NCBI GenBank assembly: GCA_030425145.1
Contig: JAUHVK010000018.1
Location: 37,230-101,229 of the forward strand
Source of the DNA: Alphaproteobacteria bacterium
GTDB taxonomy: Bacteria; Pseudomonadota; Alphaproteobacteria; Rhodobacterales; Rhodobacteraceae
DNA: 64,000 nt
Direction: 5' to 3'
The number at the start of each line of letters is the position of its first letter. The first letter of the stretch is position 1. Below, in pieces: positions 26,577 through 34,660 of this stretch. The position numbers and the translations under genes were made by a program. The notes beneath the pieces were generated by a model. It ran no database searches and was not told the origin of the DNA. It saw nothing but the letters and a program-made list of their open reading frames with translations.

Positions 26577-27800
26577 TCAGGCTCCGAAATCGTCATAGAA
26601 AATGCTGTCGGGATCCACACCCAACCGTTCAAGCGTCGCCAGCACCGCCGAGATCATCACAGGCGGGCCACAGAGGTAGTATTCGCATTCCTCTGGCGCT
26701 GGGTGGCTGGCCAGTTGCTTTCGCAAGGTGTCGTGAATGAACCCGGTGGCCCCGGTCCAGCGGTCCCCGGGGGCGGGGTCCGACAGGGCTGGGGTCCAGC
26801 TGAAATTCTCGTGTTTGGCTGCAAGCGCCTCGAATTCGTCGGTGTAGAAGAGGTCGGACGCGGTGCGCGCGCCGTAGAAATAGCGGATGCGTCGAGTTGT
26901 TCCTGCACCTAGTTCTTGGTGGATCATCGCGCGCAGCGGGGCCATGCCCACACCACCACCGACATAGATCATCTCGCGGTCCGTGGGTTTCACGTGGAAT
27001 TCGCCAAACGGGCCAGAGGCCATGACCTCATCGCCCGGGCGCAGGCTGAAGAGCCAAGAGGACACGAGACCGGGCAGCACCTCGCTCTCGCGCCCGGCGG
27101 GCGGCACGGCGAGGCGAATGTTGAACACTGCGGTGCCCGCATCTTCGGGGCGGCTGGCCAGCGAATAGGCGCGGGTCACGTCACTGTCCGAGCTGACACG
27201 CATCCTGCGCCATCCGGCAATTTGCCATGTCTCGGCAAACTGGGGTGGTATGTCGAGCGTGGTAAAATCCAGATCGAAGGGCGGGGCAGTGATCTGCATG
27301 AAGTCGCCCGCGTGAAACTCGGAGGACTGCTCGCTGGGTAGATCGAGCACAATCTCGCGGATCAGCGGGGCAAGCATTCGGGTCGAGGCGACCGTGCAGG
27401 TGAAACCGCCACCTGCCGTCAGGATGCTTTCGGGAACTTCGACCGCGCAACTGCCGCGCAGGTTGGTTTGGCAGGCGAGGCGAACATGGTCGCGCCGTTC
27501 TTTGGGCGACAGCACGCCGCGTTCCGTGGCTTGCGGTTGCCCGGCGCCTTCTCCGGTCACGGTCACGCGGCACATGCCGCAGGTTCCTTTGCCACCACAG
27601 GCTGCCGGGATCGGGATCTGCGCGTCGTGCAACGCGTCGAGCAGTTTTGAACCGCGCTGGGCAGGGACGTGTTGCCCGCCATTCACTACTATCTCAAGTG
27701 CTTCGGCGGGCACCAGCCGCCGACGCACGATCAGCAGCCCGGTGGCCAATCCGAGGACCAGCAGGATGATGATCAGGCTTCCGAATGCGATCTCGGTCAT
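26577..27800 (-). CDS. nqrF: Na+-NQR subunit F (NADH dehydrogenase subunit)
   Basis: Protein of 407 residues, the NADH entry point. An N-terminal helix (1-28) anchors it. The plant-type [2Fe-2S] domain has Cys68, Cys74, Cys77 and Cys110 (ACGGKGTCGMC and RLACQTNL). The FAD domain has RAYSLASRP, and the NADH domain has GGGVGMAPLRAM and ends YDDFGA. I start at MTEIAFGS (27800); its ATG overlaps the nqrE stop by four bases. Intact and of normal length. Confidence 0.95.
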   Translation of the reverse strand: MTEIAFGSLIIILLVLGLATGLLIVRRRLVPAEALEIVVNGGQHVPAQRGSKLLDALHDAQIPIPAACGGKGTCGMCRVTVTGEGAGQPQATERGVLSPKERRDHVRLACQTNLRGSCAVEVPESILTAGGGFTCTVASTRMLAPLIREIVLDLPSEQSSEFHAGDFMQITAPPFDLDFTTLDIPPQFAETWQIAGWRRMRVSSDSDVTRAYSLASRPEDAGTAVFNIRLAVPPAGRESEVLPGLVSSWLFSLRPGDEVMASGPFGEFHVKPTDREMIYVGGGVGMAPLRAMIHQELGAGTTRRIRYFYGARTASDLFYTDEFEALAAKHENFSWTPALSDPAPGDRWTGATGFIHDTLRKQLASHPAPEECEYYLCGPPVMISAVLATLERLGVDPDSIFYDDFGA

Positions 27801-28411
27801 TGCGACACCGCCATTTGTGCAAATGAGGCAAAGCCAAGTGACATCAGCCCGGTCAGAACGAAGGCGATGCCAAGGCCGCGCAGCCCATTGGGCAGGTCCG
27901 CGTAGGCGAGGCGCGACCGGATCGCCCCAAGCATCGCAACGGCGATGGCAAAGCCAAACCCGCTGCCCAGCCCGAACACCGCGGACTCGGCGAGGGTGTA
28001 GGACCGATCCACCATGAACAGGCTTCCGGCAAGGATCGCGCATTGCACAGTCAGAAGCGGCAGGAACGATCCGAAGGCGGCATGGATGGCGGGAAAGAAC
28101 CGATCCAGAACCATCTCAAGCAACTGCACACTCGCGGCAATCACACCGATGAAGGCGATGAGCGCGAGGTAAGACAGATCAAGCTCTGGTAGACCGGCCC
28201 ATGACCATGCGCCGGGAGCGAGAACACCCTGATAGATCAGCCAGTTCAGAGGCACGGTGACGCCCAGAACACCCATCATCGCAATGCCAAGGCCAATTGC
28301 GCTTTCCGGGCGTTTTGACAGGGCAAGAAAGGTGCACAGCCCCAGAAACAGCGTCAGCGGCATGTTGTCGACAAAGGCGGCAGAGAGGAAAAGGGTCCAA
28401 AGCTCGGTCAT
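27797..28411 (-). CDS. nqrE: Na+-NQR subunit E
   Basis: Protein of 204 residues with six membrane helices. The two cysteines that help hold the intramembrane iron centre are present: Cys26 in LGLCTFLALSKR and Cys124 in LPLLTVQCAIL. It overlaps nqrD and nqrF by four bases each. It should pair with NqrD in the membrane; normal length. Confidence 0.95.
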   Translation of the reverse strand: MTELWTLFLSAAFVDNMPLTLFLGLCTFLALSKRPESAIGLGIAMMGVLGVTVPLNWLIYQGVLAPGAWSWAGLPELDLSYLALIAFIGVIAASVQLLEMVLDRFFPAIHAAFGSFLPLLTVQCAILAGSLFMVDRSYTLAESAVFGLGSGFGFAIAVAMLGAIRSRLAYADLPNGLRGLGIAFVLTGLMSLGFASFAQMAVSQ

Positions 28412-29073
28412 TCCACAGCCCTCGTCTGAACCGGGGGCTCGTGTTCCGGCGCTTCGGCCTGCTCAGGCAGAAGGGAGCGGATTGCCCAGACCAACCCGCC
28501 CAGCAGGAAGAAGGCCGAGGGGGCCAGCAGCATCAGGCTCAGCGGCGTGAACCATCCGCCCGCATCGGCCAGCGGCAACACCTGCCAGCCGAAGAGCTGC
28601 CCGCGCCCGAACAACTCGCGCAGCCCGCCCAGCACGAGCAGGATCAGGGAGTAACCCAACCCATTGCCAAAGGCGTCCACCGCGGCGGGCAAGGGGGCAT
28701 GATGGCGGGCGTAGGCTTCGGTGCGTCCCAGAACCAGGCAGTTGGTGGTGATCAGGCTGACGTAGATCGACAAGGCGCGGCTGATTTCAGCGAAATACGC
28801 TTGCAGAACCTGGTCGATGACAATCACGAGCGAGGCCACGATGACGATCTGAACGATCAACCGGATGGTGTCGGGCAGGTGACGTCGGATCAGGCTGATG
28901 GCAACCGCAGACAGGGTCAGCACCACGGTCAAAGAAACCGACATGGTGAGGGCCGTTGCCAGAGAGGTCGTGACCGCCAGCGCCGAACAGATGCCGAGGA
29001 TTTGCAGCGTCACCGGGTTCTGCCGCATCAGCGGTTCTGTGAGCGTTGTCCAGAGATCGACGCGCGCGGCCAT
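28408..29073 (-). CDS. nqrD: Na+-NQR subunit D
   Basis: Protein of 221 residues with six membrane helices. Cysteines for the NqrD/E iron centre are conserved: Cys29 in LGICSALAVTT and Cys113 in LITTNCLVLGR. I start at MAARVDLW (29073), one base after the nqrC stop; a longer frame extends into nqrC without family residues. The C-terminal tail (about residues 205-221) is a little longer and more acidic than usual. Confidence 0.95.
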   Translation of the reverse strand: MAARVDLWTTLTEPLMRQNPVTLQILGICSALAVTTSLATALTMSVSLTVVLTLSAVAISLIRRHLPDTIRLIVQIVIVASLVIVIDQVLQAYFAEISRALSIYVSLITTNCLVLGRTEAYARHHAPLPAAVDAFGNGLGYSLILLVLGGLRELFGRGQLFGWQVLPLADAGGWFTPLSLMLLAPSAFFLLGGLVWAIRSLLPEQAEAPEHEPPVQTRAVE

Positions 29074-29074
29074 G

Positions 29075-29869
29075 TCAGAACTCCCCGCGTTCGATGGCGC
29101 GCAAGAGAGGGCCGTAGCCGTCGGGGCCAAGCCAGAAATTCACCATGTTCGAAATACTGCGCGTGGTGCGCGTGGCACCGGTGATGCCATCCACCTGATG
29201 CGGTCCGGTCGCCGTACCCCGTGCTGTCGAAAACCGCAGCGTGCCTGTCGCATCGTGCAGTTCGGTGCCGGGAAAACTGGCTTGCCATGACGGGTCTTCG
29301 ATCCGGCCGCCAAGTCCGGGGGTTTCGGAATGCTGAGTGATGGCGATCCCGGCCACCGTGTTCATGTCGCCTTCAACGGCAAGGATCGCGTCGATGCGGC
29401 CGCCATAGCCTTGGCCGGTCATGGGCAAGAGAATGAGCGAGATTTCGTCGTCCTGCCGCAGAAGGAAGACCTGCGCATAATCCGGTCGCTGTCCCAGCCC
29501 CGCCAGATCCGCCCCCGGCGCGAGCGCAGTCCAGTTCTGGGTGTCAGCCAGCGTGGCCTCGAGGTTTCCAGTCGTGACATTCGAAGCGGCGCGCCCTGTG
29601 TCGAGGTCGATCACGACCGTCGACAGGGTGCCGCCGGATTGGTCCAAAAGGTCCGCCATGCCGGGCACACCACGGACAAGTGCCTCGATCCTCGCCTGTT
29701 CCTCGGCGGCGCGGTTGGCGGTCTGAATGGGGCGCAGCAGTACCGTGGCCCCGCTGACCATCAGCGCGCAGACCGCCGAAACCAAAAACGCCATGACAAG
29801 CGTTTTTGTCCGGCTTTCATTCGGAAGCGCGAGTAATCTGCGCCACGGATTGCGCTCAGTATCGGCCAT
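29075..29869 (-). CDS. nqrC: Na+-NQR subunit C, covalent FMN subunit
   Basis: Protein of 264 residues. One N-terminal membrane helix (about 22-45) is followed by a periplasmic domain. The FMN attachment motif is intact: DGITGATRTT with the acceptor threonine near residue 233, then the NqrC tail NFWLGPDGYGPLL. I start at MADTERN (29869), which has a GGAGGC ribosome site; nqrB ends just inside this start, giving a short overlap. ApbE downstream is the likely flavin-attaching enzyme. Confidence 0.94.
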   Translation of the reverse strand: MADTERNPWRRLLALPNESRTKTLVMAFLVSAVCALMVSGATVLLRPIQTANRAAEEQARIEALVRGVPGMADLLDQSGGTLSTVVIDLDTGRAASNVTTGNLEATLADTQNWTALAPGADLAGLGQRPDYAQVFLLRQDDEISLILLPMTGQGYGGRIDAILAVEGDMNTVAGIAITQHSETPGLGGRIEDPSWQASFPGTELHDATGTLRFSTARGTATGPHQVDGITGATRTTRSISNMVNFWLGPDGYGPLLRAIERGEF

Positions 29870-30638
29870 GTCGCCTCCGTCTTTGAGCATACCAGAGTGC
29901 CAGCGCCGCCTCGTCGAGCAGGGGGGCGGCAAGCGATGTGAGAAGCGCTGCGGCTACGGCGAATTGTACCGGGGCGGCGCCGTGCCAGCCTTGCGCAAAG
30001 AGAACCACCAGCGCGATGAAAAGCAGGCCGTTCAACCATCGGCCCAACGGCGTGGTGGCGCTTGTCACCGGATCGGCGACGAGCAGAACCAGCACGAGAC
30101 CTGCGGCGTGTAAGGTGGACGATGGCAGCACGCCCAGGCCCGTCGCCACGCCTGCACCGACAATCGCTGCGAGGATGACCCCCGCGGGCATGACGCCTGC
30201 GAAGAGGCCGATCACCACTGCGGGGATCGCGGCCCATGCGACGGGGGTGACGATCTCCGGCCATGCGAAACCGGGGAAGCCGAAGCCGAGAAAGGACAGT
30301 GCGATGGTCGCCGGATGGACCACATTGCGTCCCCAGCCGCCAAAGACCATCTCGCCCATGACAACGCCAAAGCTGATGCCAAGCGTCAGGCGGAAGCCGC
30401 CCAACTCTTCCGGCGCGAGCATTGCGATGGCCAATGCTGTGATAACCGCTGAGAGCGAGACCGGCTGCGCCCGCGCGAGCAGGAACACAAGCTGCCAGAT
30501 CGCGATCACCAGAGCCGTGAACGCCAGCCGGTAGAAGTCGCCCAAGTTACCGAACCAGAGCCAGAAAACCGCCAGAGGGAGATAGGCGGCAAGCAATAGC
30601 ACCCCCACGGTTTCGCGTGTCCAGAGACCCCGGCTCAT
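29856..30638 (-). CDS. nqrB: Na+-NQR subunit B homologue, short form without the FMN motif
   Basis: Protein of 260 residues; Vibrio-type NqrB has about 410. The core matches the family: LGISFGVVMGEMVFGGWGRNVVHPA (about 86-110) and the late DPVTSATTPLGRWL (periplasmic loop region). The N-terminus lacks the usual leading soluble segment and first helices. After the RNVVHPA element, where other NqrB proteins carry a DG(F/Y)SGAT motif with the FMN-bearing threonine, this one has WPEIVTPVAWAAIPAVVIG: no SGAT, no equivalent threonine. It still lies between nqrA and nqrC with a four-base overlap to nqrA, so it is unlikely to be a dead fragment. Confidence 0.85.
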   Translation of the reverse strand: MSRGLWTRETVGVLLLAAYLPLAVFWLWFGNLGDFYRLAFTALVIAIWQLVFLLARAQPVSLSAVITALAIAMLAPEELGGFRLTLGISFGVVMGEMVFGGWGRNVVHPATIALSFLGFGFPGFAWPEIVTPVAWAAIPAVVIGLFAGVMPAGVILAAIVGAGVATGLGVLPSSTLHAAGLVLVLLVADPVTSATTPLGRWLNGLLFIALVVLFAQGWHGAAPVQFAVAAALLTSLAAPLLDEAALALWYAQRRRRHGRY

Positions 30639-31903
30639 GCGGCGAGCTCCGTTTTGATGCGGTTCAGCAATCCGCGCAGAAGGGAGGGCAGGTGGGCCTC
30701 GCCACCAAGCACGTAATCGGCCAGAGCAACGTCCTCTTCCAGAAGTGACAGCACACCCATCTTCATTGCTGTTTCATCATCCCCGGCGCTCAAGGCGCGC
30801 AGAAACGCTGCGGCGGGGAGTGTTCCCCCGAACGCCTGATCCAATGCGGCGGTCGGGATCACTGGTTTCGGACTGGCGGATCGCGTCAGCGCGTCTAACA
30901 GCCAGTGCGGACTTGCGCGCCCCGGCTCAGATGGCATGGCGGTCACTTGCCGATCGCGCGGCGCAAGCCAGCGTGCGGGATGACCGTCGAGGGACGAGCC
31001 AGACCAGAGTTTGTGCGCACCTGGGGTGAGATCCCGGAATGTCAGGCCGCGAAGGTCCGCTCCGGCCTGCGTCCGTACCAAACGACTGCGTTTAAGCGCC
31101 GGACCACCCACATGTACGAGCCGCGTGTCAGGCAGCCGCCCGGTCAGGACCAGGTCGCCCAAAGCGGCCACGTCTTCGGCGTGCATATCCCACACGGGTC
31201 TTTCGATGCTCGCAGGGAAGAGGCTGTGGATGCGCAGGCCGGCGGCCCCTTGCGGGTGGCGCGGGCCAACCGGGACCACCTCAATGCCCGGTGTCTTCGC
31301 CCGGTCGAGCAGCATGGCGTCCGGTGCCTGACAAAGAAAGACGGGCCCATCGGTCAGCAAACGCAGGGCATGGCATCCCCGCGCGAATGCCTCTTCCCGG
31401 CCTTTCAGGGCTTTCAGCGGGTCAGGGGCGGCGGGCCGTGTGTCGCGGGCCATGATCACGATGGCGGCGGGGCGTTCGTCCGCGCGGGGCATTCCGCCAA
31501 AGGGCCGGCGGTTGATGGTTGGCCAAAGACCGGCAACCTGTATCAGCCGTCGCAACGTGCCCTCTTTGTCGACATTCGAGGTGTCGTGCGTCACCACATC
31601 GCCATCGGCCTCGCGGAACAGCACAACTTCGGACAATCTGTGCCCGTTCGACAGCGAAACCCGTGCCACGCGGGCGGGCATCGGGGCCACGAAACAGATG
31701 TCGGGTGTTGTCCGGTGGCGCGCAACGGGTGCGCCCTGTGCCACCAGTTCATCTTCCTCAAACATCATCGTCACGCGCGGCGCAGTGCCGTGCGGGGGGC
31801 GGAGACCCGCTTCTTCGGTGATCACATCCTCAATCTCCGGTGCGGCGTCGGGCGACCGGGACGTTGGCACCATGAGACCGGATCGGAAACCAAGCTGAAG
31901 CAT
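30635..31903 (-). CDS. nqrA: Na+-NQR subunit A
   Basis: Protein of 422 residues, the soluble cytoplasmic subunit linked to quinone binding. The N-terminal fold resembles a biotinyl/Rnf barrel domain (PAMPARVARVSLSNGH), with the NqrA segment GTLRRLIQVAGLWPTINRRPFGGMP and the ending LLRGLLNRIKTE. It is quite divergent from gammaproteobacterial NqrA. A GAGGG ribosome site precedes the ATG. It is the first gene of a nine-gene operon and is divergent from the pentaheme cytochrome. Confidence 0.88.
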   Translation of the reverse strand: MLQLGFRSGLMVPTSRSPDAAPEIEDVITEEAGLRPPHGTAPRVTMMFEEDELVAQGAPVARHRTTPDICFVAPMPARVARVSLSNGHRLSEVVLFREADGDVVTHDTSNVDKEGTLRRLIQVAGLWPTINRRPFGGMPRADERPAAIVIMARDTRPAAPDPLKALKGREEAFARGCHALRLLTDGPVFLCQAPDAMLLDRAKTPGIEVVPVGPRHPQGAAGLRIHSLFPASIERPVWDMHAEDVAALGDLVLTGRLPDTRLVHVGGPALKRSRLVRTQAGADLRGLTFRDLTPGAHKLWSGSSLDGHPARWLAPRDRQVTAMPSEPGRASPHWLLDALTRSASPKPVIPTAALDQAFGGTLPAAAFLRALSAGDDETAMKMGVLSLLEEDVALADYVLGGEAHLPSLLRGLLNRIKTELAA

Positions 31904-32022
31904 GCGCCCTCAATATCACGAGACTTCCGCGCGTCGTTTGATCTGCCGCAACTCGGACACAACTGGCGCGTGCTACGTTCGGCCCTGAATCCCCCGTTGT
32001 CGCAAACACCGGAGTACTCGCG

Positions 32023-33198
32023 ATGCCCTTTGACTCAAGACTGACGCCTGTTCTTTCCGCTGTCGCCTGCGCAGCGCTTCTGTTCGGAGCCCATGCGGTT
32101 TCCGGTCAGACCGAGTCGACCGACTCAGATGCTGCCGAGGCAACGGTGCCGTTTGCCCTGCCAAAGTCGGGACCGTTCAATCCCGCAGATATCGAGATCA
32201 AGAACGACCAGTCGATCACCGACTGGTTCCGCTCGGCCCACGCCGATGCCGCCGCCGAGGCGTTCCGCCATTGGGACGGCGAAGAAGAAATCAATTCTGC
32301 ATGCGCGACCTGCCATTCCGGCGAAGGCTTCCGCGATTACCATGGTCTTGACGGCACAGCGGCGGGTAGCGTCGAAGGACCGATCAATACCGGCGGCGTT
32401 GTCGATTGCGGAACATGCCACAATGCGGGCTTGTCCGAGGTCACGGAAGTGGCGTTCCCAAGCGGTCTGATGCATCCGGTTCAGGGTGTCGAGGCATCCT
32501 GCATGACCTGCCATCAGGGCAGGACAGCTGGGATTACCGTTTCGAAAGCCTTGGGGGATCTCGAGCTTGATACGCCTAACCCCGAATTGCGGTTCATCAA
32601 CCCGCACTACGCCACAGCGGCGGCCACATGGCTTGGTGCCTATGGCGGTTCGGGATACCACTACGAAGGCAAGGAATATTCCGGCCGGTTTTTCCATGCC
32701 CGTCCGGTTTCAAGCTGTGTGTCCTGCCACGAGCCGCACACGCTTGAAGTCGCATTTGAGCCGTGCCTGACATGTCACCAGGCCAATACTCCCGAAGAGA
32801 TCCGCATCGCGCGTCAAAGCTACGATGGCAGCGGTGATACCACCAAAGGCATCCGTTCAGACATTCAAGCCAATGCGGCGATGCTGCTCGATATGGTCAA
32901 GACTTACGCCAGCGATGTCGCCGGAGCACCGATGATCTATGACGGAACGCGCTATCCGTATTTCTTTTCTGATGCGAATGGCGATGGTGTTGCCGACCAG
33001 AATGAAGGTCGTCCCGTGACCTATGGTGCATGGACGCCGCGCAGCTTGCGTGCGGCCTATAACTGGAAACTCGTCACCGCCGATCCCGGCAACTTCGCGC
33101 ACAACCCACCGTACATGCTCGAGCTGCTTTACGATACCATCGAAGACCTGAGCGAACCGCTGGGCGTGTCGATGGAATCGCTGAACCTGTTGCGGTAA
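32023..33198 (+). CDS. periplasmic pentaheme cytochrome c, unknown role
   Basis: Protein of 391 residues with a signal peptide (about 1-28, ending HAVSGQ). Five CxxCH heme-binding motifs are visible: CATCH, CGTCH, CMTCH, CVSCH and CLTCH, all in the first 255 residues. The C-terminal third lacks hemes; it carries an EF-hand-like DANGDGVADQNEG that could bind calcium. There is no terminal membrane helix, so it is probably soluble in the periplasm. It is divergent from nqrA with only 119 bases between, suggesting a shared promoter region and perhaps electron exchange. I do not recognise a named enzyme family. Confidence 0.8.
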   Translation: MPFDSRLTPVLSAVACAALLFGAHAVSGQTESTDSDAAEATVPFALPKSGPFNPADIEIKNDQSITDWFRSAHADAAAEAFRHWDGEEEINSACATCHSGEGFRDYHGLDGTAAGSVEGPINTGGVVDCGTCHNAGLSEVTEVAFPSGLMHPVQGVEASCMTCHQGRTAGITVSKALGDLELDTPNPELRFINPHYATAAATWLGAYGGSGYHYEGKEYSGRFFHARPVSSCVSCHEPHTLEVAFEPCLTCHQANTPEEIRIARQSYDGSGDTTKGIRSDIQANAAMLLDMVKTYASDVAGAPMIYDGTRYPYFFSDANGDGVADQNEGRPVTYGAWTPRSLRAAYNWKLVTADPGNFAHNPPYMLELLYDTIEDLSEPLGVSMESLNLLR

Positions 33199-33211
33199 AG
33201 TCTTGCGGCCT

Positions 33212-34381
33212 TCAGCCCTTGGGTTTGGAGGCCGCGTCGACACGACGGAGTGCCCACAGGGCTGCCGGTGGACCCAGCACCTCAAACACAACCGTGGCTG
33301 CGACCGTCAGTGACATGATGGTCGCGCCCCATTCGGGGATGGCTTCGGCCGCCACAAGCGCCATCCCGACAGCCACCCCGGCCTGAGGCAGAAGCGCTGG
33401 GCCATAGGCATGGCGCTCGATCATCGGAACCCGGCCCAGACGTGCCCCGATCTCGCCCGCGATTAGCCGGGACAGGATGCGCAAGCCGACATACGCGGCG
33501 GTCATCCAGCCCAAGGATTGCAGCGCGCTCAGTTCCAAAGATGCCCCGGCCAGCAGGAAAAACAGAAGAATGAACGGCCATTCGATATATTCGATTTCGT
33601 GAAACGCGCGTTCATGATGCTGCGCGAGGTTGGCAATGACGGCCCCGGCGGTCATCCCGGCCACGAGAAAGGACACTTCGAGCCAGATCGACACACCCGC
33701 CGTCACGAACACCACGCCGATGGCCTCGGTCTGGAGCGGCTCGCCCGGTTTCAACCGCCCGGTCAGATAGGCTGCCGGCAGTCCGATGACACAGCCCAGC
33801 AACATTGCGCCGCCAATATCGACCACAACGGCCATCACCGGTTCCGTCCAGCCGTCAAATGGATGCACCAGTGCAAGGCACAGACTGAAGATCATCAGCC
33901 CCCAGATATCGTCTATGGCAACGATCCCGCTTAGTGTCTCGGAAAACCCGTTCTTGATACCGGATTGGCGAATGACATCCGCAATCGCTGCAGGAGCAGT
34001 CGCCGTCGCAATCGCTCCGAGCAATAGCGCAATCCCTGGATCAAGCCCGACCAAGGCCAAACCGGCACTCACAATGATCGTGGTCCCTATGACGACCGAG
34101 AGCGAGATGGCAAAGATCGCCCGTCCATGCTGCGTGAGGTTTTCGCGGGTCAGTTCTCCGCCCAGCAGAAAGGCAACCATCGTCAATGCGATGAACGACA
34201 GCGGTTCGAACCAATCTGCCGACGTGTCTGGCAAGAGGCCAAGCCCCGACTGCCCCACGAGAAACCCCAACAGAAGCAGCATTGTCACCCGTGGCAGCCG
34301 GGTGGCGTGTCCCAACTGATCCGCCAGCAAACCGGCAAGGAACAAGACACCCAGCGTCGTAATGAGTACACCGTGATCCAT
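33212..34381 (-). CDS. cation:proton antiporter (CPA2, Kef/NapA type)
   Basis: Protein of 389 residues with about 12 membrane helices. The family core TATAPAAIADVIRQSG and the conserved acidic pair region VAIDDIWGLMIFSL are clear; the aspartates carry the ion. There is no C-terminal RCK/TrkA-N domain. I start at MDHGVLITTL (34381); an upstream TTG would add a polar, non-family segment. It could exchange Na+ or K+ for H+. It is convergent with the cytochrome gene, 13 bases apart, which is interesting next to a sodium pump but proves nothing. Confidence 0.87.
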   Translation of the reverse strand: MDHGVLITTLGVLFLAGLLADQLGHATRLPRVTMLLLLGFLVGQSGLGLLPDTSADWFEPLSFIALTMVAFLLGGELTRENLTQHGRAIFAISLSVVIGTTIIVSAGLALVGLDPGIALLLGAIATATAPAAIADVIRQSGIKNGFSETLSGIVAIDDIWGLMIFSLCLALVHPFDGWTEPVMAVVVDIGGAMLLGCVIGLPAAYLTGRLKPGEPLQTEAIGVVFVTAGVSIWLEVSFLVAGMTAGAVIANLAQHHERAFHEIEYIEWPFILLFFLLAGASLELSALQSLGWMTAAYVGLRILSRLIAGEIGARLGRVPMIERHAYGPALLPQAGVAVGMALVAAEAIPEWGATIMSLTVAATVVFEVLGPPAALWALRRVDAASKPKG

Positions 34382-34623
34382 AAGTGCTTTGCCCCGGGCC
34401 AAGTCGCTTTTTTCCAATGAGACGATTGTTCCGCGATACCGCCCCTCAGTTCAAGGCCGCAGACGGGCCTGTGTTCCGAAGAAGCGTTGCCTAAACTCTC
34501 GTCTTTTCGGGATTGAGAACGCGCGCGATCTGGCGCGATTTGTCACGCAGATGAAGTTGAAGACTGGATTCCGCTCCACGCCTTGGCGACTCAATTGACT
34601 TGGTTGGCTAGAACAGGATGGTG

Positions 34624-34636
34624 TTACGTATCGTAA
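34624..34636. promoter_or_regulatory. short palindrome upstream of the RTX/DUF4214 gene
   Basis: TTACG-TAT-CGTAA, 25 bases before the ATG of the secreted protein. It could be an operator; nothing else is seen in the 280-base gap 34382-34660 apart from a T-rich stretch near 34410. Confidence 0.3.
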
Positions 34637-34660
34637 TCTTCTGGAGCGTGTATTAAGTTT

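Noticed and set aside
31938..31951. Possible FNR box between nqrA and the cytochrome gene (TTGAT-CTGC-CGCAA)
   Set aside because: Only the left half matches the consensus; the right half agrees at three of five bases, too weak to call.
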